A stretch of DNA of 64,000 nt from Arthrobacter frigidicola. Lineage in GTDB: Bacteria; Actinomycetota; Actinomycetes; Actinomycetales; Micrococcaceae. The notes beneath the pieces are model-generated. The model saw only the letters and a list, made by a program, of their open reading frames with translations. It searched no databases and was not told the origin of the DNA. Positions 7,666-17,854 of the stretch are shown one piece after another. Within the stretch, counting starts at the first letter, position 1; each line of letters begins with the position of its first letter. The translations under genes were made by a program, and so were the position numbers. The DNA lies in NCBI GenBank assembly GCA_003602285.1, contig QZVU01000003.1:372001-436000 (forward strand), written 5' to 3'.

Positions 7666-8742
7666 TCAGGGCCTTCGGCGGGCCTTCCGGCTCTGCTGCC
7701 GCAGGGTGCCCGCCTTCTCCCGGTGCTCATGGGCGGCCAGCGCCTCGGCGTCGGCCGTCCCCACGGCGCCCCACGCCGCCGCCATGAGGTACACCTGGCT
7801 CAGCAGGTAGAACCAGACGAAGAGGCCGAGGATCACGGCGAACGGGGCGAGCAGCGGCGAGCTGGCGAGGCCGCCAAGGAGCGATGCGCTCACAGTTCTC
7901 AGCACGGTACTGCCCACCCCGGCGAAGACCGCGGCCTGCAGCAGGACCTTCCGCGGCATATCGATCGCGGAGGTGGTGTGGAGCAGGAGGGTTGCGACCG
8001 CCGTATCGAGGACGAGCATGATGGCGAAGCCGGCGAGCTGCGTCAGCGGACGCGACGCCTCTGTCAGCCCCACCAGGTCGAGGGCGAAGTCGAGCATCGT
8101 ATTGGCGATGAACCCGACGCCGGTGGTCACCAGCAGCGCGACCGCCAGGACGAGCAGCACCGCGAGATCCTTGAGGATGATCCTTATTGCGCTCTCGGTG
8201 ACCGGGCCCAGGGCGAAGATGCTCCGCATGCCTGCCCGGATGCCGGCCATCCAGACGAGCGAGGAGACGAGCATGACGGCCGTCGAGATGACGAGCGCGG
8301 CACCGAACCCCGCCCCCGAGAACAGTTCCTCCCGGGTGGCGAGCCCGCCGTCGCCGGTGTCGATGAGGCCGGGCGTGGTGGCCCCTACCGTTTCGACGAT
8401 GAGGTCCTGCAGGCGGGTGTCTCCGGCAATGATCAGGCCGAGGATGGAGAACCCCGCCACGAGCATCGCGGCGATCGCGAAGAACATGCGGTAGGCGATG
8501 CCTGCGGCCAGCAGCGCCCCGCGGCGCAGTGCGTACAGCTGGAGCGCCCGCAGCGGCCGCAGGGCGCTCAGCCTGGCGAGTGCGACCCGGAGCCGGGCGG
8601 CGGCGACGGCCGCGGAGCCCGCGTGGTCCCGCTCGGCGCGGGTGAGGTTCTGGCGTGCTTCGAGGATTTTCACGACCAGCCGGGCGTGGTCGGCCGGAGA
8701 GACAGGGTCAGCGCTCCTCGCGGTCCTCAGTGTCTTCGCCAA
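7666..8742 (-). CDS. YihY/BrkB family inner-membrane protein
   Basis: Polytopic membrane protein of the YihY/virulence-factor BrkB family; no biochemical role is settled. The 358-residue protein has a basic N-terminus, then LYALRRGALLAAGIAYRMFF (the family's conserved first segment, about 70-89). Six or so transmembrane helices follow, ending in the typical FVWFYLLSQVYLMAAAWGAV near 310. The C-terminal tail is short and basic. It is the last gene of the xth-trpS-RNA-ligase-like operon and overlaps the preceding gene by 35 bases, so it is probably translationally coupled. Confidence 0.9.
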   Translation of the reverse strand: MAKTLRTARSADPVSPADHARLVVKILEARQNLTRAERDHAGSAAVAAARLRVALARLSALRPLRALQLYALRRGALLAAGIAYRMFFAIAAMLVAGFSILGLIIAGDTRLQDLIVETVGATTPGLIDTGDGGLATREELFSGAGFGAALVISTAVMLVSSLVWMAGIRAGMRSIFALGPVTESAIRIILKDLAVLLVLAVALLVTTGVGFIANTMLDFALDLVGLTEASRPLTQLAGFAIMLVLDTAVATLLLHTTSAIDMPRKVLLQAAVFAGVGSTVLRTVSASLLGGLASSPLLAPFAVILGLFVWFYLLSQVYLMAAAWGAVGTADAEALAAHEHREKAGTLRQQSRKARRRP

Positions 8743-9301
8743 AGGTCAGCTCTTCCCGCAGTTTCCACAGCCCAGAATGCTCATGCTCATACAGTCCCAT
8801 GGTACGGACCTCAAAGGAGGCTTCGAAGGACCGCAGCTGCTGCGCGGCCTCGTCCATGCTGGCCTCGCTCACGTCGTGGGCGACAGTGACGTGCGGGTGG
8901 AACGGGAACTCGAGGGTGCGTTCGAGGGGTCCGGTCTGCAGCCGGGAGTGGAGCTCGACGCACTCCCGGAAGCCGGCACGCACGTTGAGGAACACCACCG
9001 GTGACAGCGGCCGGAAGGAGCCGGTGCCGCTGAGCGTCACGGTGAAGGGACCCTGCTTCGCGGCCACGGCGCGGACGTGTTCGAGCGTCCATTCCCAGTC
9101 GGTGGCCGGCGTCGTGGTGATGAGGGTGATGTGCGGGGGCACGAGGAAGGCCATGGGGTCCCCGAACGAGGCCCGCCATCGTTCCAGCTCCCCCGCCAGC
9201 GGTTCGGGAATCGGCAGCGTGACGCCCACGCAGGTGGTTTCGGGCAGTCCGGGCCCGGCGTCGGCCGGGTCCCGGCGCAGCTCACTCATCCGCTGGCGCA
9301 T
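8708..9301 (-). CDS. 2'-5' RNA ligase superfamily protein
   Basis: Member of the 2H phosphoesterase/RNA ligase-like group, cytoplasmic. The 197-residue protein has the two family HxTx motifs, HITL at 57-60 and HVTV at 137-140, so the active site looks complete. Members act on 2',5'- or cyclic phosphodiester bonds; the substrate here is unknown. The start at 9301 leaves three bases after the trpS stop. A second ATG five codons in (MSELRR) is an alternative. It lies between trpS and brkB in one operon. Confidence 0.85.
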   Translation of the reverse strand: MRQRMSELRRDPADAGPGLPETTCVGVTLPIPEPLAGELERWRASFGDPMAFLVPPHITLITTTPATDWEWTLEHVRAVAAKQGPFTVTLSGTGSFRPLSPVVFLNVRAGFRECVELHSRLQTGPLERTLEFPFHPHVTVAHDVSEASMDEAAQQLRSFEASFEVRTMGLYEHEHSGLWKLREELTFGEDTEDREER

Positions 9302-9304
9302 GGC

Positions 9305-11187
<1,883 letters not shown>

Positions 11188-11255
11188 TCGACCCACCTTA
11201 CCCCGGAGCACCGGGCGAATCATGTTGGCGGAACCCGATCAGGACGGCTGGGCAC

Positions 11256-11747
11256 CTAGTCGACGATGGTGCCCTCGACGGGCCCCTCACCGGCGTTCTT
11301 CATCATCGACCGGGCGTTGTGCGAGGTGATCTCGATGGTCTCCAGGGCGCGCTCGACCATGCCCTCGTCGCTGCCGAGGTATTCGCGGACCACACCCACC
11401 TGGACCTGGACGATCTTGAAGCTGTGATCGAGCTTCAGGTCACGGGCGCGGGTCGCCTCGTCGGAGGGACCGGCCTGGCGCCGGGCTGGGACGAAGCCCC
11501 CTTGCGCCTCGCTGAAGCGGTCAGCGGCCTTCCGCGCGGCCCCGCGCAGGGTGAAGACCACGTAGGAGAAGATGAGCAGCCAGCCAAGGGAGATGAGCAC
11601 GACGAGCCAGCCGACGACGTCGTTCTCGTTGGCCGCAAACACCACGGCGACGAGGAACACGACGATCATGATGGCCATGCCCACCGTCCCCATGCGGACG
11701 CTGATACCCCGGCGGGCGGGCTTTCCTGTGCTTCCCAATGACTGCAT
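11256..11747 (-). CDS. Membrane protein of unknown function
   Basis: Not recognised. ATG 11747, with GGAAG nine bases upstream, gives 163 residues. After a basic N-terminus there are two closely spaced transmembrane helices (about 18-37 and 45-66). A hydrophilic C-terminal half follows that begins RGAARKAADRFSEAQGGF and includes HSFKIVQVQVGVVREYLG. The topology suggests both ends are cytoplasmic. The frame continues upstream to 11873, but that part is Arg/Pro-rich and unlikely to be translated. It lies 68 bp upstream of xth with the same orientation and might be co-transcribed. Confidence 0.7.
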   Translation of the reverse strand: MQSLGSTGKPARRGISVRMGTVGMAIMIVVFLVAVVFAANENDVVGWLVVLISLGWLLIFSYVVFTLRGAARKAADRFSEAQGGFVPARRQAGPSDEATRARDLKLDHSFKIVQVQVGVVREYLGSDEGMVERALETIEITSHNARSMMKNAGEGPVEGTIVD

Positions 11748-11954
11748 GGGCCCATTCTTCCAAACAACGCCCCCCCTCCCATCGGCTTCCACCACCGGCG
11801 AACGCCCGCGCGCAGGCCTGTGCGGGGGCCCTCGCCTGACCCGGGCCGGAAAAGTTTTTTCGAATTCACCCATCCGTGATCCGTCTCACCCCGAACCTCC
11901 TGTGTGCGCGCCCCCTACCGGCCTGCATCATCCGCACTTATGGAGGAAATTCTC

Positions 11955-12734
11955 ATGAATAAGAAAATGCGTCTTCTTGCAGCTCCAGCCCTTGCCCTCG
12001 GCGCGGTCGCTCTGGCGGGATCCCCCGCCCTGGCCGCGGACGGCTCCTACTCATCGACCCTTGGCCAGCTGAACGGCACCACGGGAACCGGCACCATCAC
12101 CGTCGATGTCACCGGCAACACCGCCATGGTCAACCTTCAGGTTTCCGGCCTCGCAGAGACCTTCATGGACGGGCCCTACCCGCACGTCCAGCACATTCAC
12201 GGCGGCGCCCAGGGCGTCTGCCCCACCCCCGAGGCCGACGCCAACGGCGACGGCATCATCAGTGTCAGTGAGGGTGCCCCGGGCTACGGCGGCATCCTGA
12301 CCACCCTGAGCACCAGCGGCGCCACGACCCCCGCCGAGGGCCTGAACCTGGCACTGGGCGGACAGGGCGGGACCTACTCCATCCAGCGTTCCATCGAGCT
12401 CGACGCGGACACCAAGGCCGCACTCGAAGCCGGAACCGCCGTCGTGGTGGTCCACGGCCTCGACCCCGCCACCTCGACCGGCTCGGAAGAGGCGTTCAAC
12501 TCGCCCAGCGATCTGAACCCCGACCTCCCGCTGGGCGCCACCTCGCCCGCACTGTGTGGCACGCTCGTCGCCTCCCAGATGGGGGCAATGCCCAACGGCG
12601 GCGCGGACACCGGCGCCGAGCAGCCGGGTGCAGGCGATAACACCGCCATGATCGCCCTCGGTGGCGGCCTGCTCCTCGCGGCAGCAGCCGGCGGCACCTA
12701 CGCCGTCCGCCGCCGTTCAGCGGACAACGCGTAA
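11955..12734 (+). CDS. Secreted CHRD-like protein with C-terminal sorting-signal-like tail
   Basis: Exported protein, probably anchored to the cell surface. ATG 11955 has TGGAGGAAA at 11941-11949 and gives 259 residues with a signal peptide ending near SPALAADG (about 22-29). The body resembles CHRD domains, with the characteristic HVQHIHGGAQG segment. The C-terminus looks like a sortase substrate without LPXTG: MPNGGADTGAE (212-222), a glycine/alanine-rich hydrophobic helix (about 231-251) and RRRSADNA. The class F sortase gene follows 15 bases later, so the pair probably forms a dedicated substrate-enzyme unit. The role of the CHRD-like region is not known. Confidence 0.8.
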   Translation: MNKKMRLLAAPALALGAVALAGSPALAADGSYSSTLGQLNGTTGTGTITVDVTGNTAMVNLQVSGLAETFMDGPYPHVQHIHGGAQGVCPTPEADANGDGIISVSEGAPGYGGILTTLSTSGATTPAEGLNLALGGQGGTYSIQRSIELDADTKAALEAGTAVVVVHGLDPATSTGSEEAFNSPSDLNPDLPLGATSPALCGTLVASQMGAMPNGGADTGAEQPGAGDNTAMIALGGGLLLAAAAGGTYAVRRRSADNA

Positions 12735-12749
12735 CTCCCTCCTCATCCC

Positions 12750-13481
12750 GTGATGAGCAGAACAACCGGCCGCCGCTGGGGCTTCGCAGCCCCGGCGGCG
12801 GCCGCCCTCCTCCTCCTGGCCGGCTGCGGCGGAACCCCGGCCGCGTCCAGCCCCGAGACGGCCGCACCCCCGACGAGCACGTCCTCCCCCAGCCCGTCCG
12901 CGGCCCCCGGCACCTTAGCGCCGACCGCGGACTCCCCGGCGCCGGCCGAGACCCCGGCGCCCACCAAGGCCCCGGCGCCCGCACCTGCGGCTCCCAAGAT
13001 CCCCGCACCGCAGGCGCCGGCGGTCCTGGCGGCCTCGCCGCCGGTATCCCTCTCCATTCCCGCGATCGGTGCCACCTCTAAGCTGCTCCGGCTGGGACTG
13101 CGCGCGGATAAGACCCTCGAGGTACCGCCCGACGGCCCGGGTGCCCCCGCCAGCTGGTACACCGAGTCCCCCACCCCGGGCGAGCGCGGGCCCGCCGTCC
13201 TGCTCGGCCACGTGAACGCCACCGACGGCGGCAAGGGCGTCTTCGCCGACCTTCGGGCGCTAAAGCCCGGCGACCGCATCAGCGTGGCGCGCGAGGACGG
13301 AAGCACCGCCGAGTTTAAGGTCCTCCGCGGCGAGGCGTACGCCAAGGACGCCTTCCCGACCGCGAAGGTCTACGGGAACACCCCCGGCGCGGAACTGAGG
13401 CTCATCACCTGTGACGGCTACGACCCTGCCACCGGGGAGTTCGACGACAACTACGTGGTGTACGCAGCCCTCGTGGGCTGA
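12750..13481 (+). CDS. Class F sortase
   Basis: Membrane-linked transpeptidase expected to attach surface proteins. The 243-residue protein has an N-terminal hydrophobic stretch ending LLLLAGC (Cys26, a possible lipoprotein site). A long Pro/Ala/Thr linker (about 30-100) is followed by a catalytic domain with LLGHVN (His154) and LITCDG (Cys221). The Arg normally expected some 9-12 residues after the catalytic Cys is not seen; that place reads GEFDDN, and no Arg follows Cys221. Either another Arg (for example Arg217) is used or activity is altered. It directly follows the probable substrate gene. Its 3' end is tandemly repeated. Confidence 0.87.
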   Translation: MMSRTTGRRWGFAAPAAAALLLLAGCGGTPAASSPETAAPPTSTSSPSPSAAPGTLAPTADSPAPAETPAPTKAPAPAPAAPKIPAPQAPAVLAASPPVSLSIPAIGATSKLLRLGLRADKTLEVPPDGPGAPASWYTESPTPGERGPAVLLGHVNATDGGKGVFADLRALKPGDRISVAREDGSTAEFKVLRGEAYAKDAFPTAKVYGNTPGAELRLITCDGYDPATGEFDDNYVVYAALVG

Positions 13482-13522
13482 TGCCGTTCGCCCTGATGCC
13501 GTTCGCGCTGATCCCGGCTGTG
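13478..13522. repeat. 15-bp tandem repeat spanning the sortase stop codon
   Basis: CTGATGCCGTTCGCC at 13478-13492, the same with final G at 13493-13507, and a degenerate third copy at 13508-13522. Each copy brings a TGA in the position of the genuine stop (13479-13481). Confidence 0.75.
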
Positions 13523-13545
13523 CTCCTCGTCCTGCGGCACCGGCC

Positions 13546-13902
13546 TCAGCCGGCGACCAGGCAGAACGGGTGGCCGGCCGGATCAAGGTAGACGCGGAAG
13601 GTGTCGGTGCCCGAGTTGAGGCTCACGGCGCCGCTGGCCAGGACCTGCGCCTCGGCCTCGTCGAGGTCGGCCACGAGCACATCGAGGTGCATCTGCTGCG
13701 GGACGTCCTGCCCGGGCCACTTCGGCCGGGTGTAGTTCTTCACCAGCTGGAAGGCCAGCGCGGGACGATCGGCGGCGTCACCGATGGTGATCCAGTCAGC
13801 TGACTCGTCCACCCGGATCATGCCGAACAGGTTCTGGTAGAAGGTGGCGAGCTGCCCGGGGTCAGGGCAGTCAAGGACAGTTGCTTGCCAGGATCCAATC
13901 AT
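13546..13902 (-). CDS. VOC family (glyoxalase-like) protein
   Basis: Small metal-binding-fold protein of 118 residues. The start MIGSWQATVLDCPDP and the end VYLDPAGHPFCLV are typical of single-domain vicinal-oxygen-chelate proteins in actinobacteria. The HLDVLVADLDEAEA segment in the middle supplies the second beta-alpha unit. Members range from antibiotic-resistance binders to enzymes, and no function can be assigned. The gene converges on the sortase gene (64 bp apart) and stands alone. Confidence 0.88.
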   Translation of the reverse strand: MIGSWQATVLDCPDPGQLATFYQNLFGMIRVDESADWITIGDAADRPALAFQLVKNYTRPKWPGQDVPQQMHLDVLVADLDEAEAQVLASGAVSLNSGTDTFRVYLDPAGHPFCLVAG

Positions 13903-13965
13903 GGTCTCAGTATGCGTCGGGGCGCGCCCCTCCGGTAGATGCTGGAGGCAACCTCCGGCGGTGCC

Positions 13966-15600
13966 CTAACCGGCCAGCGGGATGACCTCGATCCCCCGGC
14001 CCGCGCCGACGATCACCAGCACCCGCTCCCCCACCACGCCGTCGAAGGCCCGGGCGAGTTCCTCCCCGGAGGGCACCGCCGCGTCCGGGGTGGGATCGGC
14101 CCGCCGCCACAGGGTGACCCCGGCGCCGGTGATCCCGCCGATCAGCTCAGCGAGCGGCTCGGCGCCGGCGCCGGCCACGAGGATCACCGAGCCGATCGCC
14201 CGGCGGTCCGCGGGCGCGGCCCCTCCGGCCGCCCGGTCCTGCCTCCAGACGCTGAAGTGGTAGGCGGCCGTGCCGCCCGTCGCCAGGAGCAGCCCCAGGG
14301 GTGCCCGCACGCGCTCGATCAGTGCCGCCCCGCCGACCTCCGCGAGCAGGAATTCGAAGATCAGGTACCCGAGCACCAGCAGCGTGATGAGGGCGACCAG
14401 GGCACTGAGGCCGAAGACCGCCACGAGGTAGACCCGGCGCCGGGACCGTTCCCCGGCGCCGGGTGCCGCCGTCGGGCGCCACGCGGACCACCAGACCGGG
14501 CCGCCCACCGCCAGCGAACTGATTCCCCCAAGCAGCAGGGTCCGGGGGTCGTTGCCGACCACGGGCGAGGCGAGCGCTGCGAGGAGGGCGTTGACGATCA
14601 CCCCGACGCCGGCCGCCGCGGCCGCCAGGGAAACGCCCGAGGTGACGAGCCGGCCGGCCAGGCGGGTGCCCTCGGCCCGGGTGGCGGCGGCGCGCAGGTG
14701 GTAGACCCACACCGGGGCGCCGATTGCCGCCGCGGCGAGCGCCGGCGCCAGGGGACTCAGCAGCGCGGGCAGCGGATCCGTCCGGTCGAAGGCGAGCCGC
14801 AGCAGCACGAAGAGCACCGTGCCCAGTCCGCCGAGGGTCAGCAGGCCCGCACCGAGCACCCCGAACAGCACCAGGGCGACGTTGGAGAGCGCCGTGCGCA
14901 GGTGCCGTCCGCCGCCGCGCACCCAGTACGCCAGCCAGAGACCGGCTCCCCCCGCCGCCCAGACGAGGGCCGCAAGGGACGCGCGCCACCAGGGCACCCC
15001 GATGGCTCCCGCCGAGGTGGAGCCCTCGACGGCCGCGTCGAGGAGGCCAGCCAGCGCCCAGTAGGCCCCGCCGACCGCCAGGACGAGTCCGAAGATGTAG
15101 CCTCCAACGAGCGGAAGATCCTTCAGCGCCAGCGGTCCCCTGGTCTGGTGGCGCCACATCCAGTGGTGCCACAGGAGCACCCCGGTCCAGACGAGGCCGC
15201 GCGCCAGGTCCTCCGACCACCGCTCCGGGTCGCCGCCGATGAGCGAGGCCGCCGTGCCGAGCAGCGCGGTGGCCGCGGTGATCAGTGACACCGCGTAGAT
15301 CCCGGCCATGTAGAGGCCCCAGGCGGTCGAGGACCGTTCGCTGTCCACCCGACGCCAGGCGACCCACCACAGGAGGGCGGCCAGCGGTCCGCCGACGAGG
15401 GTGAAGGCCAGCGAGCGGGCCAGGCCGGTGACATCGTCCGCGACCAGAACGTCGCCGGCATTAAAGAGCCGCCCGAGCAGTCCGGTGAGGCCGCCGGCGC
15501 CGATGAGCACCAGGGCGAAGAGTAGCGTGAAGACGATCAGCCGGCGCAGGACCGGCAGGGCGGGACTCCCTCCGGGGGCGGCCCGCGTGCCGGTGCTCAC
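13966..15600 (-). CDS. Large polytopic membrane protein, DUF5671-like
   Basis: 544 residues, with about twelve hydrophobic segments arranged as repeats of a helix pair that starts like RRLIVFTLLFALVLIGAGGL and YLVAVFGLSALVALITLLVL. This matches the repeating pattern of DUF5671 proteins. The last 80 residues (about 460-544) are soluble and resemble no known domain. The start is GTG 15600, which overlaps the upstream stop in a GTGA; the frame remains open to 15660, but those codons lie inside the upstream gene. Function unknown. It forms a two-gene unit with the small membrane-anchored protein upstream. Confidence 0.75.
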   Translation of the reverse strand: MSTGTRAAPGGSPALPVLRRLIVFTLLFALVLIGAGGLTGLLGRLFNAGDVLVADDVTGLARSLAFTLVGGPLAALLWWVAWRRVDSERSSTAWGLYMAGIYAVSLITAATALLGTAASLIGGDPERWSEDLARGLVWTGVLLWHHWMWRHQTRGPLALKDLPLVGGYIFGLVLAVGGAYWALAGLLDAAVEGSTSAGAIGVPWWRASLAALVWAAGGAGLWLAYWVRGGGRHLRTALSNVALVLFGVLGAGLLTLGGLGTVLFVLLRLAFDRTDPLPALLSPLAPALAAAAIGAPVWVYHLRAAATRAEGTRLAGRLVTSGVSLAAAAAGVGVIVNALLAALASPVVGNDPRTLLLGGISSLAVGGPVWWSAWRPTAAPGAGERSRRRVYLVAVFGLSALVALITLLVLGYLIFEFLLAEVGGAALIERVRAPLGLLLATGGTAAYHFSVWRQDRAAGGAAPADRRAIGSVILVAGAGAEPLAELIGGITGAGVTLWRRADPTPDAAVPSGEELARAFDGVVGERVLVIVGAGRGIEVIPLAG

Positions 15601-16052
15601 CGGGCCTCCGCCCCGGCGTCGCACACGCGCAGCTGCCACGGGGCCCGCTCGATGAGCCAATCGCCGTCGACGCGGACGAGGCCGAACTCATCCCGGGATT
15701 CGTATTCCGAGGAGCCGAAGGGACCGCCCGCATCGAAGGTCACGATCGACACCTCGACGTCCGCCGTGTTCTCCCGCTCCCGGGTCGCGACGAGGCTGAT
15801 CCGAAGGTTGTCCCCGGTGGGGGTGTGGAACTCGTCGCAGGGCTCGGACTGCTCCGAGAGGTAGGCGGCCGCGGCCACCTCATCCCCGTCGATCACCGCC
15901 GCGGAGTAGCGCTGGACCACACCGCCGGGGGTGGAGGCATCGAGCAGCTTCACCTCTCCGCGGGAGAACACGACGGCCAGGGCAACCACCACGAGGAGGC
16001 CGAGCACCGCGAGCAGAACGGGGAGGGTGCGGTCGCGCCGAGCGGAATTCAT
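15597..16052 (-). CDS. Membrane-anchored protein with NTF2-like exterior, unknown function
   Basis: 151 residues from ATG 16052; a start six codons earlier is possible. A basic MNSARRDR N-terminus precedes one transmembrane helix (about 11-29). The outer domain begins with STPGGVVQRYSAAVIDGDE, typical of NTF2-like/DUF4878-type folds, and ends with VDGDWLIERAPWQLRVCD. Two cysteines (in EPCDEF and RVCDAG) could form a disulfide. It is translationally coupled (GTGA) to the DUF5671-like protein and probably works with it at the membrane. Confidence 0.75.
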   Translation of the reverse strand: MNSARRDRTLPVLLAVLGLLVVVALAVVFSRGEVKLLDASTPGGVVQRYSAAVIDGDEVAAAAYLSEQSEPCDEFHTPTGDNLRISLVATRERENTADVEVSIVTFDAGGPFGSSEYESRDEFGLVRVDGDWLIERAPWQLRVCDAGAEAR

Positions 16053-16119
16053 GTGCACAGTATGCGCCACCGTGCGGGGTCAGCCGCCGTGGCCGGGTGT
16101 ACCGCGGCACTGTTCCATG

Positions 16120-16153
16120 AATAGCCGGTCCCCGCGGGCCGGCACCGGCTATT
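16120..16153. terminator. Hairpin at the end of the ABC exporter operon
   Basis: AATAGCCGGT (16120-16129) and ACCGGCTATT (16144-16153) form a perfect 10-bp stem around a GC-rich loop that itself contains CCCGCGGG. The right arm includes the stop codon of the permease gene (16149-16151). There is no T-run, so it may be an mRNA 3'-end stabiliser rather than an intrinsic terminator. Confidence 0.5.
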
Positions 16154-16982
16154 TGAGGAACAGCGCCCGCAGGCGCCCGGTGGTGAGCACCACGCCGATT
16201 CCGATCATGGCGGCGTAGTAGAGCACGTGGACCCCGGTGGCCGCGGTGAACACCCCGGCGCTGATCTGCCGGAGGAGTTCGACGCCGTGCCAGAGCGGCA
16301 GGGCCTGGATGAACCACTGGATGGGCTGCGGGTAGACGCTCAGCGGGTAGAAGGTCGCCGAGAACAGGAACATGGGCAGCATCACGAAGTTGACCCACTC
16401 CATCTGCTGGAAGGTCTTCATGAAGCTGGTGATGGCCATGCCGAACGCCGCGAACCCGAAGGCGATCAGCACGGAGGCCGGAATCATCAGCAGGGCCCAC
16501 GGCGTGGTGATCAGGCCCATCACGCCCATCACCGCCGTGAACCCCGTTGCGTAGAGCGCCCCGCGCAGCAGGGCCAGGAAGATCTCGCCGATGGCGACGT
16601 CGAGCGGCCCGAGCGAGGTCGACAGCATCCCCTGGTAGAGCTTGGCGAAGTTCATCTTGAAGAAGACATTCCAGGTGCTGTCGTAGACGGCGCCGTTCAT
16701 CGCCGACACCGCCAGCAGGGCCGGGGCGATGTACGCGGCGTAACTGATCTCGGAGCCGCCCGGTCCGGTCACCGTGCCCACGAGCGCGCCGAGGCCCACA
16801 CCCATCGACAGCAGGTACAGCACCGGTTCGAAGAAACCGGAGACCATCACCATCCAGTTGCTGCTCTTCGTGGCGCGCAGGCCGCGGGCAATGACCGCGC
16901 GGGCGTTGCGTGAATACAGGGCGCCCAGGGTGCGCGGGCGGCCGGTGAGCCGGTAGTCCTCGACGGAGAGCGAGTTCGTCAT
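16149..16982 (-). CDS. ABC-2 type transporter permease (second of pair)
   Basis: Membrane half of a DrrAB/NodIJ-type exporter. The 277-residue protein from ATG 16982 has six transmembrane segments. It shows the ABC-2 hallmarks: FEPVLYLLSMGVGLGALV early, YAAYIAPALLAVSAMNGAVYD in the second segment, and MLPMFLFSATFYPLSVYP before the last helices. It overlaps the preceding permease by four bases (ATGA). The frame is open far upstream, but only in the shadow of that gene. Probably exports a lipid, glycan or drug; the cargo is unknown. Confidence 0.9.
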   Translation of the reverse strand: MTNSLSVEDYRLTGRPRTLGALYSRNARAVIARGLRATKSSNWMVMVSGFFEPVLYLLSMGVGLGALVGTVTGPGGSEISYAAYIAPALLAVSAMNGAVYDSTWNVFFKMNFAKLYQGMLSTSLGPLDVAIGEIFLALLRGALYATGFTAVMGVMGLITTPWALLMIPASVLIAFGFAAFGMAITSFMKTFQQMEWVNFVMLPMFLFSATFYPLSVYPQPIQWFIQALPLWHGVELLRQISAGVFTAATGVHVLYYAAMIGIGVVLTTGRLRALFLK

Positions 16983-17854
16983 GCGCCCAGCCTCCGCGCG
17001 AAGGTCCGCTGGGCCAGGCGCCAGCCGAGCATCGTCAGGGCAATCAGGAAGAGCAGGTGGACCGCGGCGAGGCCCGGCGGGATGGCGTGCCCGTAGGTCA
17101 GGGCCCGCCCAAGTTCCGTGCCGTGCCACAGCGGTGAGATCCAGCCGATCCAGCGCAGCAGCAGCGGGAGGGTGTCGAGCGGGAAGAAGGTTCCGGAAAA
17201 CAGGAACAGCGGGGTGGCGATGAACCGCATCACGAGGGCGAACTGGCCCTTGTCCTCGGTGAGGCTTGCGGCGTAGGCCATCAGGGGCACCCCGAAGGCC
17301 AGGCCGCTGAGCACCGCGACGGGCACGGCGGCCCAGCCCCAGGGCGACGGCGAGGCCCCGAAGAGGGCGACGATGGCGAAGTAGATGACCGACATCACCG
17401 CCAGCCTCAGGGTGACGGCGATAATGTGGCCGTTGACGATCTGGTGGGTGCCCAGCGGGGAGGCGTGCGGGCCGTAGTAGACCCGGCGCCACTTGAAGCC
17501 GTCCATCACCGGGTAGGTGAATTCGTTCGTCGCCGCCATCAGGGCGGCCGAGGCCAGCAGGGCGGGGGCGAGGAAGGCGAGGTAGCTCACGCCGCCGAAC
17601 GTCCCGGCCCCGGAGCTGTCCACCAGGCTGGCCAGGCCAACCCCCATGGCGAAGAGGTACATCACCGGGGTTCCCACGCTGGAGGCGAGGATTGTCCACC
17701 GGTAGCTGTTCATGACCCGCAGGACATGTTCGGCGTAGTACCAGGAGCCGAAGGCACGGGCCCGGGCGGCCGAGACCGCGGGTGGATGGGCACGCCCCGG
17801 ACCGGGCGTGCCGGCAGGGGCCGCGGGGCGGGCACCGGTGCGGTGCTCAGTCAA
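16979..17854 (-). CDS. ABC-2 type transporter permease (first of pair)
   Basis: 291 residues, NodJ/DrrB-like, with six transmembrane helices. Motifs parallel those of its partner: SVGTPVMYLFAMGVGLASLV, YLAFLAPALLASAALMAATN and ATPLFLFSGTFFPLDTLP. The first 30 residues are Pro/Ala-rich and may be overcalled; a start at MNSYRW (residue 49) would still keep the first helix. It overlaps the ATPase gene by eight bases and the second permease by four. The two permeases are diverged copies that together form the channel. Confidence 0.9.
   Translation of the reverse strand: MTEHRTGARPAAPAGTPGPGRAHPPAVSAARARAFGSWYYAEHVLRVMNSYRWTILASSVGTPVMYLFAMGVGLASLVDSSGAGTFGGVSYLAFLAPALLASAALMAATNEFTYPVMDGFKWRRVYYGPHASPLGTHQIVNGHIIAVTLRLAVMSVIYFAIVALFGASPSPWGWAAVPVAVLSGLAFGVPLMAYAASLTEDKGQFALVMRFIATPLFLFSGTFFPLDTLPLLLRWIGWISPLWHGTELGRALTYGHAIPPGLAAVHLLFLIALTMLGWRLAQRTFARRLGA

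Noticed and set aside
7510-8889. A 459-residue plus-strand frame opposite the YihY/BrkB gene
   Set aside because: Acidic/His-rich antisense frame; it crosses the sdh terminator and tandem repeats, and has no motif.
13939-15288. A 449-residue plus-strand frame opposite the DUF5671-like gene
   Set aside because: Mirror of a membrane-protein gene; composition is dominated by Arg, Gly, Pro and Gln.
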